The notes under the pieces were generated by a model. The model searched no databases. It was not told the DNA's origin and saw only the letters and a list, made by a program, of their open reading frames with translations. Shown one piece after another: positions 54,695-62,746 of a stretch of DNA of 64,000 nt. Source of the stretch: Candidatus Gallacutalibacter stercoravium. GTDB lineage: Bacteria; Bacillota; Clostridia; Oscillospirales; Acutalibacteraceae. Every line of letters begins with the position of its first letter. Position 1 is the stretch's first letter. The DNA is taken from NCBI GenBank assembly GCA_018716975.1, contig DVJE01000044.1, forward strand, positions 1-64,000. Reading direction: 5' to 3'. Both the position numbers and the translations under genes were made by a program.

Positions 54695-55315
54695 ATGGAA
54701 ACCGCGATTGACATCCGCCGAACGGGGGCACAATCCATTCCAGAAGTTTGCCGCCTGCGCCAGCTATGTTATTGGGAGGATTTTTATTTTCTGCCCCGCA
54801 ACGTCATGAGCCAATCCGCCGAGGCCCAAGCGCTGGCCAAATGGTTAGAGGAGGATCCCGGTTGTAACCGTTTGTACGGCGCGTTTGCAGGCGATAGATT
54901 GATAGGATATGCCAACGCGGGTTGGGGAGAAGAACCCCACGAAATAGAGGCCGGCGCGGCAAAAGCCGTGGAGCTGTGCAACCTGTTTGTGGCTAGGCAA
55001 TGGCGAGGGCAGGGGACGGGGCTTTTGCTGCTGCAAGCAGCGGCGCAAGACTTTGCCCGTTTGGGCGCCGAAATGCTTATCCTTTCCAACTGGCGCTCTG
55101 CTGCTTCCAATGGGTTTTACCGTGCCTTAGGGGGCCGGCTGGTAGGGCAGCAACGCAGAACCTATGCCAACGGGGAACAAGTGGTTGATTTTTTTGCTTG
55201 GCAGATGGATCAGCTGCTGCACACACTGGAGCAACGAGTTGCCCCTTACCTTTGCGGAAGCGCTGCTACGGATGGCCTTTGCAAGAATGGCCCCACAGAA
55301 AGCGGTTTGCGCTAA
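54695..55315 (+). CDS. GNAT family N-acetyltransferase
   Basis: A 206-residue acetyltransferase. Acetyl-CoA binding is seen in AVELCNLFVARQWRGQGTGLLLLQ, with the R-G-Q-G-x-G pattern in RGQGTG, and in the following ASNGFYRALGG, matching the usual N/A-x-x-x-FY-x-x-x-GF end. Length is slightly above a minimal GNAT, with a 30-residue C-terminal tail. The substrate is not predictable. It lies 93 bases after aspS, partly separated by the weak hairpin. The SDR gene follows in the same direction, 45 bases on. Confidence 0.85.
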   Translation: METAIDIRRTGAQSIPEVCRLRQLCYWEDFYFLPRNVMSQSAEAQALAKWLEEDPGCNRLYGAFAGDRLIGYANAGWGEEPHEIEAGAAKAVELCNLFVARQWRGQGTGLLLLQAAAQDFARLGAEMLILSNWRSAASNGFYRALGGRLVGQQRRTYANGEQVVDFFAWQMDQLLHTLEQRVAPYLCGSAATDGLCKNGPTESGLR

Positions 55316-55360
55316 GGCCCAGAATGCCGGCGGAAGTGGTGGAAGACAGGAGGATTTGGT

Positions 55361-56131
55361 GTGGAACTGGCCTTTCAGGACAAAACAGTGGCAATAACCG
55401 GCGGCGCTAACGGCATCGGCCGGTGTATTGCCGAGGAGTTTGCCGCCCGGGGCGCCTGGGTATTTGTGCTGGATGTAGACAAGAATGCCGGCGAAGAGCT
55501 GGCTTCCCGTCTGAAGCAAGTGCGTTTTGTTCCGGGCGACGCCGCCAAGCAGGAGGATTTAGAGCATTTTGCAGCGCAGATACAGGCCCACGGCTCTTTG
55601 CATTATCTGATTAACAACGCCTGCGTCAGCCACGGCGGCATTCTTTCCGGCTGCGGCTACGAGGACTTTGTGAAAACCTTGCGCCTAGGGGTGGCGGCGC
55701 CCTATTGGCTGTGCCGGTTGTTGTTGCCCAGCTTTGCGCCGGGGGCTGCTGTGGTTAATATTTCCTCTACCAGGGCGCATATGTCTCAGGCGGATACCGA
55801 AAGCTACACAGCAGCCAAAGGAGGAATCAGCGCATTAACCCATGGGCTGGCCGCCAGCCTGGCGGGCCGGGCGCGGGTAAACGCCGTGAGTCCGGGCTGG
55901 ATTGACACCTGGGCCTACCATCAGGGCACGCCAAAGCCCCGGTATGCCCCGGGCGACGAAGCGCAGCACGCCGTAGGGCGGGTGGGAACCCCGCAGGATA
56001 TTGCCGCCGCTGTGTTGTTTTTGTGCAGTGACCAGGCGGGCTTTATCACGGGCCAAGAGATTGTGGTGGACGGCGGTATGACCAAACGCATGATCTACAG
56101 CGGCGACGAAGGCTGGCAATACCGGCCCTAG
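55361..56131 (+). CDS. short-chain dehydrogenase/reductase
   Basis: A 256-residue classical SDR starting at GTG 55361, seven bases after CAGGAGG. The NAD(P) loop is VAITGGANGIGRCIAEEF, then LINNACVSHGG with the N-N-A signature, the catalytic Ser in VVNISSTRA, Tyr and Lys in YTAAKGG and SPGWIDTWAY. The Asp in LDVDKNAG after strand 2 favours NAD over NADP. It ends in GFITGQEIVVDGGMT, typical of the family. The substrate is not known. Confidence 0.9.
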   Translation: MELAFQDKTVAITGGANGIGRCIAEEFAARGAWVFVLDVDKNAGEELASRLKQVRFVPGDAAKQEDLEHFAAQIQAHGSLHYLINNACVSHGGILSGCGYEDFVKTLRLGVAAPYWLCRLLLPSFAPGAAVVNISSTRAHMSQADTESYTAAKGGISALTHGLAASLAGRARVNAVSPGWIDTWAYHQGTPKPRYAPGDEAQHAVGRVGTPQDIAAAVLFLCSDQAGFITGQEIVVDGGMTKRMIYSGDEGWQYRP

Positions 56132-56287
56132 CGTTTCGCTTTGGCGGGCATTTGTGAACCCGACCTCTATAACGACCAATGACTCAATGAAAAACAACGC
56201 AAGCATGAAGCAGAACTTGCAGCCGGTCAATTGGTTTTGATAAACCGGCTTGCAAGCAGTTTGCAGACAGAAAGGAATGCCGTTTTT

Positions 56288-57187
56288 ATGCCAATCCAGT
56301 TATTTAGCATCGGCCCCTTTACCGTGCAGGGCTATGGGCTTATGATAGCCCTGGGCATTATCGCCGCGGTACTGGTGGCGGAGTTTCGGGCCAAAAAGCA
56401 GGGCCTGGATCAGGATAAGCTTTTTACCATGGTGCTGTGGGGGGTGCTGTGTGGCTTTGTGGGGGCAAAGCTGCTGTATTACCTGACACGGCTACAGGAT
56501 ATTATCGCCGATCCGTCTCTGTTGCTGGATTTTGCCGACGGCTTTGTGGTATACGGCGGCATTATCACCGGCTTTCTGGCTCCCCTTATTTATGCTAAGA
56601 TTAAAAAAATACCCTTTTTGCGTTATTTGGATGTGGCGGTGCCGTCGCTGGCATTGGCCCAGGGTTTTGGGCGCATCGGCTGCGCCATTGCCGGCTGCTG
56701 CTACGGGTTGCCCACGGATGGACCTTTTGCTGTGGTAGCCGCTAACGGGGAGCGGCTGTTCCCCATCCAACTGGTTTCCAGCGGGCTAAACTTTTTGCAC
56801 TTTTTGGTGTTGATTCTCATCGCCCGGCACTGGCGTAAAGAGGGTGTAACCTCGGCGTGTTATTTGATTTTTTACAGTGTGGGCCGGTTTATCATTGAAT
56901 TCTTCCGGGGAGATCTCATCCGCGGCAGTGTGGGGGAACTTTCTACCTCGCAATTTATCTCGCTTTTCATGTTTGTGTTCGGCGTGGGCATGTTGGTGTG
57001 GGTAGCCCGGCGCAAAGCGCCGCAACTGACTGAGCCCTCGGCAGAGCCGCAAGAGGCAAGTGCGGCGGCAAGCAGCACGCCGGTGTCAACACAGGAAGAA
57101 GTAGATCCGCAGGCGGCACAACCCGCCGCCGAGCAAGAGGAAAAGGATGGAGAAGACGGGGCGGATAACGGCGAAGACGAGCAGTAA
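56288..57187 (+). CDS. lgt: Lgt-like prolipoprotein diacylglyceryl transferase with altered key residues
   Basis: The start is ATG 56288 (AAAGGAATG upstream), giving 299 residues. Seven membrane helices carry the Lgt pattern: YGLMIALGI near the start, DGFVVYGGIITGFL, QGFGRIGCAIAGCCYG and the late GRFIIEFFRGD, whose Arg matches essential Arg239 of E. coli. Yet two essential E. coli residues differ: His103 of the FHGG motif corresponds to Tyr (VYGG), and Asn146 of GRIGN to Cys (GRIGC). Such GCxxAGCCYG forms occur in clostridia and are annotated Lgt. The last 60 residues form a long acidic, Ala/Glu-rich cytoplasmic tail. Function as Lgt is probable, not certain. Confidence 0.8.
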   Translation: MPIQLFSIGPFTVQGYGLMIALGIIAAVLVAEFRAKKQGLDQDKLFTMVLWGVLCGFVGAKLLYYLTRLQDIIADPSLLLDFADGFVVYGGIITGFLAPLIYAKIKKIPFLRYLDVAVPSLALAQGFGRIGCAIAGCCYGLPTDGPFAVVAANGERLFPIQLVSSGLNFLHFLVLILIARHWRKEGVTSACYLIFYSVGRFIIEFFRGDLIRGSVGELSTSQFISLFMFVFGVGMLVWVARRKAPQLTEPSAEPQEASAAASSTPVSTQEEVDPQAAQPAAEQEEKDGEDGADNGEDEQ

Positions 57188-57236
57188 CCCGCACGTGCTG
57201 CTGTTTGCGCTGTTATAGACTGCTAGTAAGACGACA

Positions 57237-57265
57237 AGGGGCGCCTGGTTTGGCCGGGCGCCCCT
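57237..57265 (+). terminator. intrinsic terminator-like hairpin
   Basis: GGGGCGCC (57238-57245) and GGCGCCCC (57257-57264) form an 8-bp GC stem after lgt. The following tract is only modestly T-rich. Confidence 0.6.
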
Positions 57266-57629
57266 GAGTTTATCAAAAACGTTTTTGCGCTATCAGGTTT
57301 TTTTCTATGCAGCACAGGCAGCACAGCGGTTATAGCGAAATTTTTATTCTTCTGCCGTGCTTGTGCCGCGATATATCAACGTGTTTTACTTTTCGGACCG
57401 GCACTTGGTGTTTTTAAGCGGCGGGTAGAAGTTTTTGTTTTTTACCATCCCTCTTGCTTGCCCAACCGGGCCATGACCATCTGCTGGCTTTTATGTTTCC
57501 GTACAAACGGCAAAGACCGGTGTTTTTTACATGCAATACATGCAATCTGAGAGAAACAGCAATTTGGGAAAAGCGGCGCGCGTGTATCCCGGCTATAATA
57601 AAACCACCGCGCGGGGAAAGAAGCTGTCA
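57266..57629. other. gap before the AraC/GyrI gene
   Basis: No convincing gene. TATAAT at 57594-57599 is a possible -10 box for the regulator at 57630, but no -35 box stands at the right distance. An in-frame extension to ATG 57531 has no ribosome site. Confidence 0.45.
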
Positions 57630-58589
57630 ATGAACTATCATCAAACGTTGCAAAAGGTGCTGGATTATATCGATCAGCACATAACAGATGAGATCAGCGC
57701 CGCCCAACTGGCCCAGCAGGCCGGGTATTCGGTCTATCATTTCAGCCGCATTTTTACCGGTGTGATTGGGATCTCCGCCTTATCCTATGTCACATGGCGC
57801 AAACTGCAATATGGGCTCTATGATCTGTGCCAGGGTGAAAAGGTGATCAATGTGGCCATGAAATACGGCTTTGAAACCCACGCCGGTTTTACCAAGGCCT
57901 TTACCCATTGGTTTGGGTTTCCACCCTCCATGTGCCGGTTGCGCTTACGTGTTGGCCCCCCGGCGGCACCCGACCCGGCCCTTTTGGCGAATAAATTTTA
58001 CGGAGGTAACGTCATGACGCCCCATATTATTGAATTAACGCCTTTTTCGGTGGTGGGCTACCCCAGCCGCCATACAAAACCCGGCATGCACAGCACCGCC
58101 GACGCTCCTACCTTTTGGAATACCATTCAGATGGATTACGGTCCGATTCTTTCCAAGCTGTACGATACCTTTCCCGATACCTACCCCCATTCAAAGCACT
58201 GCGAAATCAGCATGTGCTACGATGTGGATGAAAACACCGGGGCATTCACCTACCTGCTGGGTAGGGGGATCGATAACCCGGCGGATCTGCAAAATATCCT
58301 GCCCGACATGACGCGAGTGGATATCACCGGCGGACTGTATGCGATTTTCTCCACCCCGCCGGCGGAGGGTTCCTACATTCAGGCAGCGCAAGATACCTGG
58401 AACGAGGCCTTTTTGCACTGGCTGCCTCAATCCGAGTTTGAGTTTGACGAAACGCGCCACGAATTTGAATACCACGATCACCGGGATCACGGCTGGTATT
58501 TCGGCGGTAAACTGCAAATCGATATCTGCATCCCCATTCGCCAAAAAGAAGAGGAGTTGCGCAAAGCACAACTGCGCGGGATCTATTAA
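57630..58589 (+). CDS. AraC family regulator with GyrI-like effector domain
   Basis: The start is ATG 57630 with GGGGAAAG nine bases before it, giving 319 residues. Two AraC helix-turn-helix units lie in the first 105 residues (EISAAQLAQQAGYSVYHFSRIF and VAMKYGFETHAGFTKAF). After a linker with GPPAAPDPALLA, the C-terminal domain (about 130-319, starting MTPHIIELTPFSVVGYPSR) is the GyrI/AraC-E effector-binding fold, as in BmrR/SoxS-Rob-like sensors. Such proteins bind small, often amphipathic or toxic compounds. It may regulate itself or the kinase gene 39 bases downstream. Confidence 0.92.
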   Translation: MNYHQTLQKVLDYIDQHITDEISAAQLAQQAGYSVYHFSRIFTGVIGISALSYVTWRKLQYGLYDLCQGEKVINVAMKYGFETHAGFTKAFTHWFGFPPSMCRLRLRVGPPAAPDPALLANKFYGGNVMTPHIIELTPFSVVGYPSRHTKPGMHSTADAPTFWNTIQMDYGPILSKLYDTFPDTYPHSKHCEISMCYDVDENTGAFTYLLGRGIDNPADLQNILPDMTRVDITGGLYAIFSTPPAEGSYIQAAQDTWNEAFLHWLPQSEFEFDETRHEFEYHDHRDHGWYFGGKLQIDICIPIRQKEEELRKAQLRGIY

Positions 58590-58628
58590 GCCTTATAAAG
58601 TAATTTTGCCACACAAGGAGCAAGAAGC

Positions 58629-59129
58629 ATGAAAAAGTTATTGTTTTTATGCGGACCGAATGGAATCGGAAAGACATCCATATCGAAAAAGCTGGTCAAT
58701 ATGTTGCCGCATTCGGCCTATGTGGATTCGGATCCTTGCAGAATTATGAATCCGTTTGTGCTAAATGATGATACCATCCCAACCATCTCAAAGAATATCA
58801 GCGACTTAATTTCCAATTATTTTAATTGCCCGGCGGTTGAGATTGTCATCTTTTCTTATGGCTTTCACGGCAGAAGAAAGGAAGTTTTTGCCAGAGTAAT
58901 AGAGAGCATTTCTTCTTTTCAGTATGATTTTGTTCCGTGTCTTCTCTGGTGCGGCAAAGAGGAAAATATAAAACGAATGAATGCCGACAGCAGAAGCGAG
59001 GATCGTATCGCAAGAGCGCTGGAGGAATCGAGAAAGGCATTTGACGGAATATCTTATCCCAAAATCGACATTACCCATTTATCCATTGAGCAAGCCGCGT
59101 CGGCTATCCTTGCACAGGCCAATTTATAA
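58629..59129 (+). CDS. small P-loop kinase-like protein
   Basis: A 166-residue protein, AT-richer than most genes here. The Walker A is GPNGIGKTS (LFLCGPNGIGKTSISKKL). An LSDPCRI segment (YVDSDPCRI) follows strand 2, as in nucleoside or gluconate kinases, and ARALEESRKAF near the end fits a lid or C-terminal helix. The size and layout resemble predicted adenylate/shikimate-kinase-like ATPases with no known substrate. AAGGAGC precedes ATG 58629. Lower GC content suggests horizontal acquisition. Confidence 0.75.
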   Translation: MKKLLFLCGPNGIGKTSISKKLVNMLPHSAYVDSDPCRIMNPFVLNDDTIPTISKNISDLISNYFNCPAVEIVIFSYGFHGRRKEVFARVIESISSFQYDFVPCLLWCGKEENIKRMNADSRSEDRIARALEESRKAFDGISYPKIDITHLSIEQAASAILAQANL

Positions 59130-59189
59130 AAACACAGAGAAACCGCGCAGTGAAACCGAACGACATTTCCAATAAATATCTTGTAAAGC

Positions 59190-59242
59190 AAAAATCCGCC
59201 CATGGGGCGCCCACGTAAGGAGGCCCCTTGGCCGGATTTTTT
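59190..59242. terminator. bidirectional terminator with a long stem
   Basis: AAAATCCG (59191-59198) and CGGATTTT (59233-59240) are joined by inner GCC/GGC and GGGGC/GCCCC pairs. A T tract follows on the plus strand. It serves the kinase gene and may stop leftward read-through. Confidence 0.75.
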
Positions 59243-59434
59243 CGCCGGTTCACATTTCTTAATTGGCGGATTCGCTCACCTATAGATGCAGCAGGTGGTT
59301 TTTAAATATAGCAACGCCTGTTTTTCCGGATCGCATCATTCATACCGTTTTAAATCTTATCCCAACGCTTGCGCATTCGTTTTCAGCGAAAAGCCGCCCC
59401 AGTTTTGCCGGGAGCTGACGATATCTGACTGATT

Positions 59435-60301
59435 CTATACCTCAATTTCACTTTCAAAATATTGTTCCTGAAAATGAACCGCTTCTGATATTTGCTTTTG
59501 ATCAAAAGAGAATCCTTCAGGTGCAGCAACAAGTTTATCTTCCACATCGTTATGGCGGTGCACGATTCCGATAATGCGAGCCGTGTATTCTTTGACCGGA
59601 ATATCTACACCAAGCAAATACACATCAAGTTCTTTGCCGTCGCCGCCCAATACATGCGGTATGTATCCGTAATTGACAGGATAGATAAGGCCGGGGTGTT
59701 TGGGATGGTTGCTTCCAATTGGTCTGTCTATTTTTATATCAACTGTTTTTCCAAGAAAGGATTTTACAAGCGCCTTTCTCAAGGTATAGACGATAAAATC
59801 GTGTTTTCCTTTGAGATACTGTTCTCTACCCCTATCAGTGGGTACTTGCAGAGCAAGGGATACCTTTAGCTCTTCATACGCTTTTGCAACCGACGGCGTA
59901 CTGTTTAGATAATCTCTAAAATTTATATAATTTATCCAATCCATACTGTTGGTCAGAACAACATGGATAAAATGCGTTTGCAAATCTCCCGTACCGTCAT
60001 AAACGCTTCCGGCCGCAAATAGCAACTGTTCTCCAAGATCTGAATTGGGCCTATAATAAAAGCCGGCGTCTTTGAGTTCTTTTTCAAAGGCAAGAATATC
60101 ATCAAAACGATCGACCGCCACCGCAATGTCAATGATAGGCTTTGCCTTTATGGAAGGAATGGAGGTGCTTCCCACGTGCTGAATATCTTTAATAACATTA
60201 CCCAAGATTGTTTTCAAACGGCAAATTGTATTCTGAGCTTCAATCTCCCACTCTTTTTCGTGTTCGCACAGCTTTACTGCTCCTCGTTTTAAACCAAGCA
60301 T
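59435..60301 (-). CDS. GrpB-pyrophosphatase-like fusion protein
   Basis: A 288-residue fusion. Residues 1-178 are a GrpB (UPF0157) nucleotidyltransferase-like domain, with HVGSTSIPSIKAKPIIDI (42-59) and DLQTHFIHVV. Residues 184-288 match short Firmicutes inorganic-pyrophosphatase-like proteins: DRPIGSNHPKHPGLIYPVNYGYIPH and GGDGKELDVYLLG, with the Asp pair 221/226 and Asp255 of E. coli PPase (Asp65, Asp70, Asp102) kept. The N-terminal Glu/Lys/Arg residues of E. coli PPase are not evident. The short PPase-like proteins usually start with M-LGKTV, which is found at the join. The gene is AT-richer than its surroundings. Confidence 0.85.
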   Translation of the reverse strand: MLGLKRGAVKLCEHEKEWEIEAQNTICRLKTILGNVIKDIQHVGSTSIPSIKAKPIIDIAVAVDRFDDILAFEKELKDAGFYYRPNSDLGEQLLFAAGSVYDGTGDLQTHFIHVVLTNSMDWINYINFRDYLNSTPSVAKAYEELKVSLALQVPTDRGREQYLKGKHDFIVYTLRKALVKSFLGKTVDIKIDRPIGSNHPKHPGLIYPVNYGYIPHVLGGDGKELDVYLLGVDIPVKEYTARIIGIVHRHNDVEDKLVAAPEGFSFDQKQISEAVHFQEQYFESEIEV

Positions 60302-60499
60302 CCCTTAACCTCCAAACGACAATTCGATTCCTAAAGAGCCGTCAATGATTTGACATGGTTTTGCAAAAATTTGCAGGGGTGATTTCATACGCTTCCGAAA
60401 GGGAATCAACCCTTTATAGTGATTTTATCACAGGAAGGAAATTCTTGCTACCATTTTTAATCAATGGTTATCCTCCCATATCATTGATTACAGAAAGTT

Positions 60500-60544
60500 A
60501 AAGGGAAACCCCTCTTGATGAAGTGTTTCCCTTTGGCGTATTTT
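60500..60544. terminator. bidirectional intrinsic terminator
   Basis: AAAGGGAAAC (60500-60509) and GTTTCCCTTT (60535-60544) form a 10-bp stem, ending the DUF4321/dut transcript on the minus strand. The plus side is followed by a T-rich stretch. Confidence 0.75.
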
Positions 60545-60590
60545 TACTTTGCAATATTTGCAATAAGAGATTCGTTTGCGGCGGTTATGA

Positions 60591-60857
60591 TTACTCCCGG
60601 ATGCGGATACGGGTATAAACAAAGATGGCCACTACCATCAAAATGATCTGGGCCAAATTGATGCTCATGGTAAAGCCCAATGTTAGCTGAATAACTGTTA
60701 AATCCACCGTAACGGGGGAAAAACCAAAGCTAGCCCCCAGCGCCAGCCAAGACAGGTAGCTGACATCGACGCAAGCGTCGCCAATAACCTTGCCCAGCAC
60801 CACGGCCAACAACAAAAGAATAACGCACAGCAGTGTTTTTAAAAAGCTTTTTTTCAT
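60591..60857 (-). CDS. DUF4321 family small membrane protein
   Basis: An 88-residue protein with two or three membrane helices: a Lys-rich start then LLCVILLLLAVVLGKVIG, a middle hydrophobic stretch (LALGASFGFSPVTVDL) and a final NLAQIILMVVAIFVYTRIR. The order and length match DUF4321, a common clostridial family of unknown role. It lies 69 bases downstream of dut on the same strand, so it is co-transcribed. Confidence 0.85.
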   Translation of the reverse strand: MKKSFLKTLLCVILLLLAVVLGKVIGDACVDVSYLSWLALGASFGFSPVTVDLTVIQLTLGFTMSINLAQIILMVVAIFVYTRIRIRE

Positions 60858-60926
60858 AGAACGACCCCGTTTCTCATAGATTGAAGAAAGGCGGCAGATT
60901 TTTTTATTCGCATGGGGCTATTGTTG

Positions 60927-61388
60927 TTATTGCCTTCCGGTGGAGCCAAAGCCCCCTTCTCCCCGAGCGGTTTGGGTAAGATTCTCTACCACCTGCACCG
61001 GCAAGGGGCAAACCGGCATAACCACCAGCTGGGCAATCCGATCGCCGGGGTTTACCGTGTAGGGTTCGTCCCCCATATTACAGAGGCCCACCTGGATTTC
61101 GCCGCGATAATCGCTATCTATAACGCCTACGCCGTTAGAAAGGCATACCCCGTGTTTCACACCTAAGCCGCTGCGGGCGAACACCAGGGCTACATATCCC
61201 GGCCCTGGCAGGCCGATGGCAATACCCGATGGAATCAAAGCCCGGCCGCCTGGCGGCAGAAGCACCGGCTCATCCACACAAGCGCACAAATCCAGCCCCG
61301 CTGATCCCGCGGTGGCCCGCTGAGGAATACGGGCATTTTCTCTTTTTTTTAAAATTTCTAGAGTGAAACCAGGTTCAGGATTTTGCAT
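60927..61388 (-). CDS. dut: deoxyuridine 5'-triphosphate nucleotidohydrolase (dUTPase)
   Basis: A 153-residue trimeric dUTPase. Motif 1 is ATAGSAGLDLCA, motif 2 FARSGLGVKHGV, motif 3 NGVGVIDSDYRGEIQV, motif 4 PGDRIAQLVVMP and the C-terminal motif 5 GEGGFGSTG. All five are present in the standard order. It hydrolyses dUTP to dUMP, keeping uracil out of DNA and feeding thymidylate synthesis. It is transcribed from the promoter at 61496-61524. Confidence 0.97.
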   Translation of the reverse strand: MQNPEPGFTLEILKKRENARIPQRATAGSAGLDLCACVDEPVLLPPGGRALIPSGIAIGLPGPGYVALVFARSGLGVKHGVCLSNGVGVIDSDYRGEIQVGLCNMGDEPYTVNPGDRIAQLVVMPVCPLPVQVVENLTQTARGEGGFGSTGRQ

Positions 61389-61709
61389 AAGGTGCCTCCT
61401 TTATTTATGGCGACTGGAAGTGTTTTCTTTCAAAAAATGCGTGCCGCTGCACGTTTATGGCCGGCAGTAAGCGGAATAATCATCGACCGCCCTTTATTCT
61501 AGCATGTTTTCTTACTATGGGCAAGAGAAGAAGGCGGCGGAACGTTGGGGCCGCGCCAAACCATTTTCATGATTTTTTAGCAGAAATCTCGGCTTTGCAG
61601 CCTTTACGGCCAGTTCATAAATATCGGGTAAACTATTGCTATTAAATGTTATTAACCCTGTGGGCCGTCCGCCGCACAGGCAAACAGCATAATAAAAGGA
61701 GGGCTTATA
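61389..61709. other. divergent region between dut and the phosphoesterase
   Basis: It holds the leftward dut promoter (61496-61524). For the rightward gene no promoter is convincing, although the stretch before 61700 is AT-rich. A 62-residue open frame at 61457 has no ribosome site or recognisable content. Confidence 0.45.
61496..61524 (-). promoter_or_regulatory. promoter of dut
   Basis: On the minus strand TTGCCC (61524-61519), a 17-base spacer and TAGAAT (61501-61496) lie about 108 bases before the dut start. Confidence 0.68.
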
Positions 61710-62597
61710 ATGCCCCTTTCGATTGGATGGATTCTATGGGCTGTGGCCGCTTTGGCGGCGGTGGCGCTCGTGGTATTATTTTGCTGGATACAAAACAACC
61801 TGTTGCAAGTCACCCGGCTGTCGGCGCCTGCGCCGGTAGAACAGCCGCTGCGGGTGGTGCATTTATCTGATCTGCACGGCAAGCAGTTTGGCCGGGGGAA
61901 CCGGAGGCTTATTCGCATGGTAGAGGGGTTGTGCCCGGATCTGGTGGTGTTTACCGGTGATTTGGTTAATGACGATACCGACGACTTAGAAGCGGCGGTG
62001 GATCTGCTGCGCCGCCTAACCGCTTTTTGCCCGGTGGTATATGTGCTGGGCAACCATGAGCACCGGTACCATTTGGAAGAACGGGTGCTTGCCCGTTTGC
62101 AGGCTGCCGGGGTAATCGCTTTGCGCGACAGTTTTTGCACCCTTGCAGTGAAGGGAAGCCGGCTGCAAATTTTGGGGATGGATGAAAACCAAGGTTCCCA
62201 CGAGGCATACAGGCAGATCCGCCGGGGGGAATACACCTACCGAGACAGCGGCCCACTCTTGCGCCAGCTGGAAGCCAAGAATGGGGTACGGCTGGTGTTA
62301 TCGCATTACCCGGAAAATTTTGCGCTGATTGGGGAGAAATCCTACAACCGGTATCATTTTGATGTGATGTTTTGCGGCCATGCCCACGGCGGGCAGTTTA
62401 TCCTGCCCTTTTTCGGCGGCGTGTTTGCCCCGGGCCAGGGGATCCGCCCCCGCTACTACCGCGGTAGGTATGGCGACGGCCCCTATTTGGTGGTGAGCCG
62501 TGGATTGGGCAACAGCGGCTTTCCATTGCGATTGTTTAACCGGCCTAATGTGGTGCTTGTTACCCTGACCCCGTCCTCCAGCGACGGAAATGCCTGA
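61710..62597 (+). CDS. membrane-anchored metallophosphoesterase, YkuE/YaeI-like
   Basis: A 295-residue protein. One membrane helix (about 8-30) is followed by the two-metal phosphoesterase domain: HLSDLHGKQFG, VVFTGDLVNDD, LGNHEHRY, then LSHYPENF and FCGHAHGGQF. These supply the expected Asp, His and Asn metal ligands. Relatives act on lipid A precursors or membrane phospholipid head groups; in Gram-positives the substrate is not known. AAAGGAGGGC is before the ATG. It is followed by a strong terminator. Confidence 0.92.
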   Translation: MPLSIGWILWAVAALAAVALVVLFCWIQNNLLQVTRLSAPAPVEQPLRVVHLSDLHGKQFGRGNRRLIRMVEGLCPDLVVFTGDLVNDDTDDLEAAVDLLRRLTAFCPVVYVLGNHEHRYHLEERVLARLQAAGVIALRDSFCTLAVKGSRLQILGMDENQGSHEAYRQIRRGEYTYRDSGPLLRQLEAKNGVRLVLSHYPENFALIGEKSYNRYHFDVMFCGHAHGGQFILPFFGGVFAPGQGIRPRYYRGRYGDGPYLVVSRGLGNSGFPLRLFNRPNVVLVTLTPSSSDGNA

Positions 62598-62625
62598 GCC
62601 TAAATGTGAGTTTCATTCATAAAGC

Positions 62626-62655
62626 AAGGCCCTGCCGGCACGGCAGGGCCTTTGT
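62626..62655. terminator. intrinsic terminator
   Basis: AAGGCCCTGCCG (62626-62637) and CGGCAGGGCCTT (62641-62652) form a perfect 12-bp stem, followed by TTTGTTG, after the phosphoesterase gene. Confidence 0.85.
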
Positions 62656-62746
62656 TGCGCAATATTTTGTGGTGCCTTTCAGGCATCCGACCGGCGGAAA
62701 AACAAGGGCGGCAGGGCGGCGCTAGGGGCCTTTCTTCTTTTCTACT

